From: Flavobacteriales bacterium
GTDB taxonomy: Bacteria; Bacteroidota; Bacteroidia; Flavobacteriales; BACL11
DNA length: 9,037 nt
Direction: 5' to 3'
Assembly (NCBI GenBank): GCA_012960835.1
Contig: DUAL01000001.1
Coordinates: 1 to 9,037, forward strand
Made by a program: the position numbers and the translations under genes. Shown in pieces: positions 6,388 to 9,037 of this stretch. Positions within the stretch are counted from its first letter, which is position 1. Every line of letters begins with the position of its first letter. The notes below the pieces were generated by a model. That model made no database searches, was not told where the DNA came from, and saw nothing but the letters and a program-made list of their open reading frames with translations.

Positions 6388-7124
6388 TGTTAAAATGGTT
6401 TTTAAAAAAGAAAGAAAAGGAGTGCGAGCCACTTAATTTTTCTGTATTAAAAACGGATATCCATTCCCATTTTATTCCAGGGATTGATGATGGTTCTCCT
6501 GATATGGAAACTTCCATTTCATTGATTAAAAAAATGAAAGAATTGGGATATAGTAAGGTAATTACTAGCCCCCATGTGATGAGTGATTTCTATCAAAATT
6601 CTTCTGAAACAATATTGAAGGGGCTGGCTGATGTGCGTGCAGAATTAAAGGTGCAGAATATCAATATGAAAATAGAGGCTGCTGCTGAATACTATATTGA
6701 TTATGAATTTGAGCAGAAAATAGGAAAGGAGAAATTCCTAACTTTTGGCGATAATTACATATTGGTAGAGCTTTCCTTTATGGAAGCGCCAAGAAACCTA
6801 TTTGACATTATTTTTAAACTGCAATTAGAGGGCTACAAAGTAGTGCTTGCACATCCTGAGCGTTATGGCTATTACAAACAAGAGGATTATGATAATTTTA
6901 CGAGTAGAGGTGTGTTATTGCAAATTAACTTACTTTCCTTAATTGGGTATTATTCAATCCCTATTCAGAAAAAAACAGAGCAATTAATTGCGAATAATCA
7001 AGTAAGTTTTGTGGGTACTGATTGCCATAATATGATGCATGCTGAATTGTACGAAAAATGCCAAACAAAAAAAGGATGGCATGATTTGGTGAATAGCGGT
7101 ATGCTGCTCAATAATACTTTATAA
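6387..7124 (+). CDS. CpsB/YwqE-type protein-tyrosine phosphatase (PHP family)
   Basis: This is a metal-dependent phosphatase of the polymerase-and-histidinol-phosphatase (PHP) fold. Relatives CpsB, CapC and YwqE dephosphorylate the C-terminal tyrosine cluster of the polysaccharide co-polymerase kinase and so regulate capsule or exopolysaccharide export. The 245-residue length is typical. Metal-ligand motifs appear in order: DIHSHFIPGIDDGS (His26, His28, Asp34, Asp35), SPHV (His63), Glu101 in AAAEYY, Glu128, AHPERY (His156) and TDCHN (Asp212, His214). All are intact, so the enzyme should be active. A lysine-rich N-terminal stretch (LKWFLKKKEKE) precedes the domain. The start is set by the one-base TAATG overlap with rfbB. 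No tyrosine kinase (Wzc-like) or Wza-like export gene is in the window. It overlaps the end of convergent fabD by 6 nt. Confidence 0.92.
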   Translation: MLKWFLKKKEKECEPLNFSVLKTDIHSHFIPGIDDGSPDMETSISLIKKMKELGYSKVITSPHVMSDFYQNSSETILKGLADVRAELKVQNINMKIEAAAEYYIDYEFEQKIGKEKFLTFGDNYILVELSFMEAPRNLFDIIFKLQLEGYKVVLAHPERYGYYKQEDYDNFTSRGVLLQINLLSLIGYYSIPIQKKTEQLIANNQVSFVGTDCHNMMHAELYEKCQTKKGWHDLVNSGMLLNNTL

Positions 7125-8000
7125 ACTAGCGCTTTGCGTTTCTAGTTTACGGTCTACTTTTTTGAATAAACCTTGTAATACTTTTCCAGGGCCAACCTCA
7201 GTTACTGATGTTAAGCCGTCTGCAATCATTTGTTGCATAGTTTGTGTCCAAAGTACGGATGAAGTCAATTGCTTTTTCAAATTTTCTTTAATTTCCTCAG
7301 GATTTGTAATGGCTGTTGCCGTTACATTTTGGTAGATAGGACAAACTCCTTTAGCAAAATTAGTTTCGTCAATTGCTTGTTCTAATTCTGCTCTTGCAGG
7401 CTCCATAAGTGGAGAATGAAATGCTCCTCCAACAGGTAATTTAAGTGCCCTTCTAGCTCCAGATTCAGTTAATTTTTCACAGGCAATATCAATTCCTTCA
7501 TTGCTTCCTGAAATTACTAATTGCCCAGGGCAGTTATAGTTAGCAGGTACAACTACTTCTTTTATTTCTGCACAAATTTTCTCTACTACTTCATTTTCAA
7601 GTCCTATTACAGCCGCCATAGTTGACGGGTTTTGTTCGCATGCTTTTTGCATAGCCATTGCTCTTTTGGATACTAATTTTAATCCATCTTCAAACGATAA
7701 ATAACCAGCAGAAACTAAGGCAGAAAATTCACCTAAGGAATGTCCTGCAACCATCTCTGGTTTAAAGGAACTGCCTAATACTTTTGCTAATATTACAGAA
7801 TGTAAGAAGATAGCTGGTTGTGTAACTTTAGTTTGTTTTAGTGCTTCAGCATCTTCTCCAAACATAATGTCAGTAATTGAGAACCCTAAAATTTCATTTG
7901 CTTTTTCAAATAGCTCTTTTGCAATTTCTGAGTTATCATAAAGGTCTTTTCCCATTCCAGGAAATTGGGCGCCTTGCCCAGGAAATACATATGCTTTCAT
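7119..8000 (-). CDS. fabD: Malonyl-CoA:ACP transacylase
   Basis: FabD moves malonyl from malonyl-CoA to acyl carrier protein, supplying the extender unit for type II fatty-acid synthesis in the cytoplasm. The protein is 293 residues from this start. Numbered from the alternative ATG one codon upstream (8003), it shows FPGQGAQ near the N-terminus, the nucleophile Ser89 in GHSLGE, Arg114 in VSKRAMAMQ, and the catalytic His196 in GGAFHSPLM. The NVTA segment and VTEVGPGKVL near the C-terminus complete the family pattern. Two ATGs are adjacent (8003 and 8000); I prefer 8000 because MKAYVFPGQGAQ is the usual N-terminus. It lies downstream of folE across a palindromic spacer with no -7 element, so it is probably co-transcribed with folE. 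The last codons overlap the convergent phosphatase gene by 6 nt. Confidence 0.97.
   Translation of the reverse strand: MKAYVFPGQGAQFPGMGKDLYDNSEIAKELFEKANEILGFSITDIMFGEDAEALKQTKVTQPAIFLHSVILAKVLGSSFKPEMVAGHSLGEFSALVSAGYLSFEDGLKLVSKRAMAMQKACEQNPSTMAAVIGLENEVVEKICAEIKEVVVPANYNCPGQLVISGSNEGIDIACEKLTESGARRALKLPVGGAFHSPLMEPARAELEQAIDETNFAKGVCPIYQNVTATAITNPEEIKENLKKQLTSSVLWTQTMQQMIADGLTSVTEVGPGKVLQGLFKKVDRKLETQSASL
7122..7163. terminator. Inverted repeat at the convergent phosphatase/fabD junction, possible terminator
   Basis: TAAACTAG (7122-7129) pairs perfectly with CTAGTTTA (7142-7149). Inside lies a second short stem, CGC/GCG, around TTT. The repeat starts on the TAA of the phosphatase gene and lies inside the last codons of fabD. 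On the plus strand six T residues follow at 7158-7163, 8 nt past the stem, which could help end the polysaccharide transcript. No T tract follows on the minus strand. Confidence 0.4.
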
Positions 8001-8012
8001 CATTTAGTGTTT

Positions 8013-8076
8013 TAGTTGTTAGTTTTTAGTTGTCAGCATTAGTTTCTAGTAACTAATAACCAACAACTAGCAACTA
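8013..8076. repeat. Imperfect palindrome filling the folE-fabD spacer
   Basis: Two 24-nt arms (8013-8036 and 8053-8076) are inverted copies matching at 19 of 24 positions, separated by a 16-nt loop. Both are built from TAGTTG/CAACTA-type units, and TAGTTGT itself occurs twice in the left arm. A nested perfect 7-bp repeat, ATTAGTT (8038-8044) with AACTAAT (8051-8057), can form an alternative inner stem. The element abuts the folE stop codon and ends 9 nt before the fabD start region. It could be a dispersed palindromic repeat, an mRNA-stabilising or attenuating hairpin, or both. There is no T tract in the folE direction, so it does not look like a strong intrinsic terminator. Confidence 0.75.
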
Positions 8077-8640
8077 TTATTTTATCAAATTCATAAATTC
8101 GGAACGCGTTTTTTCATCTTTTAAAAAGATGCCCGAAAAAGCAGATGTTGTGGTTGAAGAGTGCTGTTTTTGTACCCCTCTCATTTGCATGCAAAGGTGT
8201 TGTGCTTCAATAACTACAGCTACTCCTTTAGGGTTAAGCGTATCTTGTAAGCAATCTTTTATCTCATCTGTTAATCGCTCTTGCACTTGCAATCTTCTGG
8301 AAAATACATCAACAATTCTTGGTATTTTACTCAAGCCCACTATGTGTCCGTTTGGTATGTAGGCAATGTGTGCTTTTCCGAAAAATGGGAGCATGTGGTG
8401 TTCGCAAAGAGAGTAGAGTTCTATGTCTTTTACTAAAACCATTTGGCTATAATCTTCAGCAAACATAGCAGATTGTAAAATTTCAGTAGGATTCTGATTG
8501 TAACCATCCGTTAAAAATTCCATGGATTTAGCTACACGTTCAGGAGTTTTTAAAAGACCTTCTCTTTCCGAGTTTTCACCAATTTCAGCTAAAACAACTT
8601 TTATGCTATTGGCTAAATTTTTATTATAGGATTCACTCAT
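8077..8640 (-). CDS. folE: GTP cyclohydrolase I
   Basis: FolE converts GTP to 7,8-dihydroneopterin triphosphate, the first step of tetrahydrofolate synthesis (and of queuosine precursors where that pathway is present). The 187-residue product is the standard type I enzyme. The zinc site is CEHHMLPF, with Cys79 and His82 as ligands and His81 as the catalytic neighbour, plus Cys150 in QHLCMQMRGV. GLSKIPRIV and the VQERLT segment, which line the GTP pocket and subunit interface in the family, are intact, as is KTPERVAKSM near the N-terminus. The ATG at 8640 is preceded by an A/T-rich leader without Shine-Dalgarno and by an exact -7 element. It leads a likely two-gene unit with fabD, a pairing with no obvious metabolic logic, and it diverges from mqnB. 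Confidence 0.98.
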   Translation of the reverse strand: MSESYNKNLANSIKVVLAEIGENSEREGLLKTPERVAKSMEFLTDGYNQNPTEILQSAMFAEDYSQMVLVKDIELYSLCEHHMLPFFGKAHIAYIPNGHIVGLSKIPRIVDVFSRRLQVQERLTDEIKDCLQDTLNPKGVAVVIEAQHLCMQMRGVQKQHSSTTTSAFSGIFLKDEKTRSEFMNLIK

Positions 8641-8659
8641 TTTTTTATTAAATAGTATG

Positions 8660-8667
8660 CAAATATA
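8660..8667 (-). promoter_or_regulatory. -7 promoter element for folE-fabD
   Basis: On the minus strand the bases read TATATTTG, an exact TAnnTTTG match. With the G at -7, transcription would start near 8653, leaving a leader of about 13 nt before the folE ATG. No TTG is found 17-23 nt upstream; the nearest TTTG is 25 nt away and overlaps the mqnB start. Confidence 0.5.
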
Positions 8668-8683
8668 CTACCTTTTCTTTTGA

Positions 8684-8691
8684 TATATTTG
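8684..8691 (+). promoter_or_regulatory. -7 promoter element for mqnB, possibly giving a leaderless mRNA
   Basis: TATATTTG, an exact TAnnTTTG match, ends only 4 nt before the mqnB ATG at 8696. If its G is -7, transcription would begin at about the start codon itself. No -33 TTG is visible at the expected distance. It forms a perfect 9-bp inverted repeat with the folE -7 box. Confidence 0.4.
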
Positions 8692-8695
8692 CCAA

Positions 8696-9037
8696 ATGAA
8701 GATACTCTTAATAGCTGCTACTTCTGATGAAATTATACAGGAATTATTCCCTAATGCTGAGATTTTGATTTCAGGAGTGGGTATGGTAAATACTACTTAC
8801 GGATTAACTAAGGATTTAAGTGTAAACTCTTATGATTTAGTAGTTAATATGGGGGTTGCTGGCTGCTTTAATCCTACTGTAAAAATTGGTGATGTAGTTG
8901 AAGTTGTAGAAGATTGTTTTTCAGAAATTGGATTTGAAAATGACGTGAAATTTGAGGGGTTTTCTGATTTTGAAATAACTAATACTTTTAAAGTAGAAGG
9001 AAAAACCAATTTGCAAAAGGTAAAAGGAATTACGGTA
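8696..9037 (+). CDS. mqnB: Futalosine hydrolase, 5' part only (cut by the window edge)
   Basis: The open frame runs from ATG 8696 to the edge without a stop, giving the first 114 residues. MqnB hydrolyses futalosine to dehypoxanthinyl futalosine and hypoxanthine, a step of the futalosine route to menaquinone. The N-terminus MKILLIAAT, then ISGVGMVNTTYGLT and NMGVAGCF...IGDVVEVVED, follows the pattern of the purine nucleoside phosphorylase/MTA nucleosidase superfamily as I recall it in MqnB: a short acidic-leading first strand, a G-V-G loop and an N-x-G-x-A-G nucleobase-site segment. The FSEIG that follows also suits MqnB. MTA/SAH nucleosidase is the main alternative, but the overall pattern favours MqnB. 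It diverges from folE with 55 nt between the starts. The C-terminal half, which would confirm the substrate, is not visible. Confidence 0.88.
   Translation, partial: MKILLIAATSDEIIQELFPNAEILISGVGMVNTTYGLTKDLSVNSYDLVVNMGVAGCFNPTVKIGDVVEVVEDCFSEIGFENDVKFEGFSDFEITNTFKVEGKTNLQKVKGITV

Noticed and set aside
8013..8076. A CRISPR array, because of the repeated TAGTTG units
   Set aside because: The units are a few bases long, irregular and arranged as an inverted rather than direct repeat. There are no spacers of constant length and no cas genes.

Overview
The window is AT-rich and reads as chromosomal DNA of a Gram-negative member of the Bacteroidota. Supporting signs are lipid A-Kdo synthesis (waaA), a Bacteroidota-style outer-membrane protein with an LAAQ signal peptide, no Shine-Dalgarno sequences before the genes, and several exact matches to the Bacteroidota -7 promoter element TAnnTTTG close upstream of starts. 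A futalosine hydrolase gene (mqnB) implies the futalosine route to menaquinone. That points away from classical-Men lineages such as Bacteroides and Flavobacterium, but the order cannot be fixed from this sequence alone.

Layout, left to right. (1) 1-82: the 3' half of a leucine tRNA followed by a strong intrinsic terminator. (2) 152-556, plus: a small cysteine-containing lipoprotein of unknown function, ending 2 nt from the convergent waaA. (3) 2480 to 559, minus: a two-gene unit, outer-membrane protein then waaA (Kdo transferase), joined by a TAATG overlap. (4) 2577-7124, plus: a surface-polysaccharide block. It holds three genes of the UDP-GlcNAc3NAcA pathway (aminotransferase, N-acetyltransferase, C3-dehydrogenase), then dTDP-glucose 4,6-dehydratase, then a PHP-family tyrosine-protein phosphatase of the CpsB/YwqE type. 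Four of these five genes overlap a neighbour by 1 or 4 nt. (5) 8640 to 7119, minus: folE then fabD, separated by a palindromic repeat. (6) 8696 to the right edge, plus: the first 114 codons of mqnB, divergent from folE.

How the genes fit together. Blocks 3 and 4 both serve the cell surface: WaaA builds the inner LPS core, and block 4 makes activated sugars for an O-antigen or capsule plus a phosphatase of the type that controls polymer export. The pathway is incomplete here. UDP-GlcNAc 6-dehydrogenase, any 2-epimerase, rmlA/C/D, glycosyltransferases, the polymerase and the tyrosine kinase are all absent, so either the locus is split or these enzymes are encoded elsewhere. Blocks 5 and 6 are housekeeping: pterin, fatty acid and menaquinone synthesis.

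I found no phage, transposase, CRISPR or defence genes and no clearly new system. The most unusual non-coding structures are the folE-fabD palindrome, the face-to-face -7 boxes between folE and mqnB, and similar inverted repeats at both convergent gene junctions.
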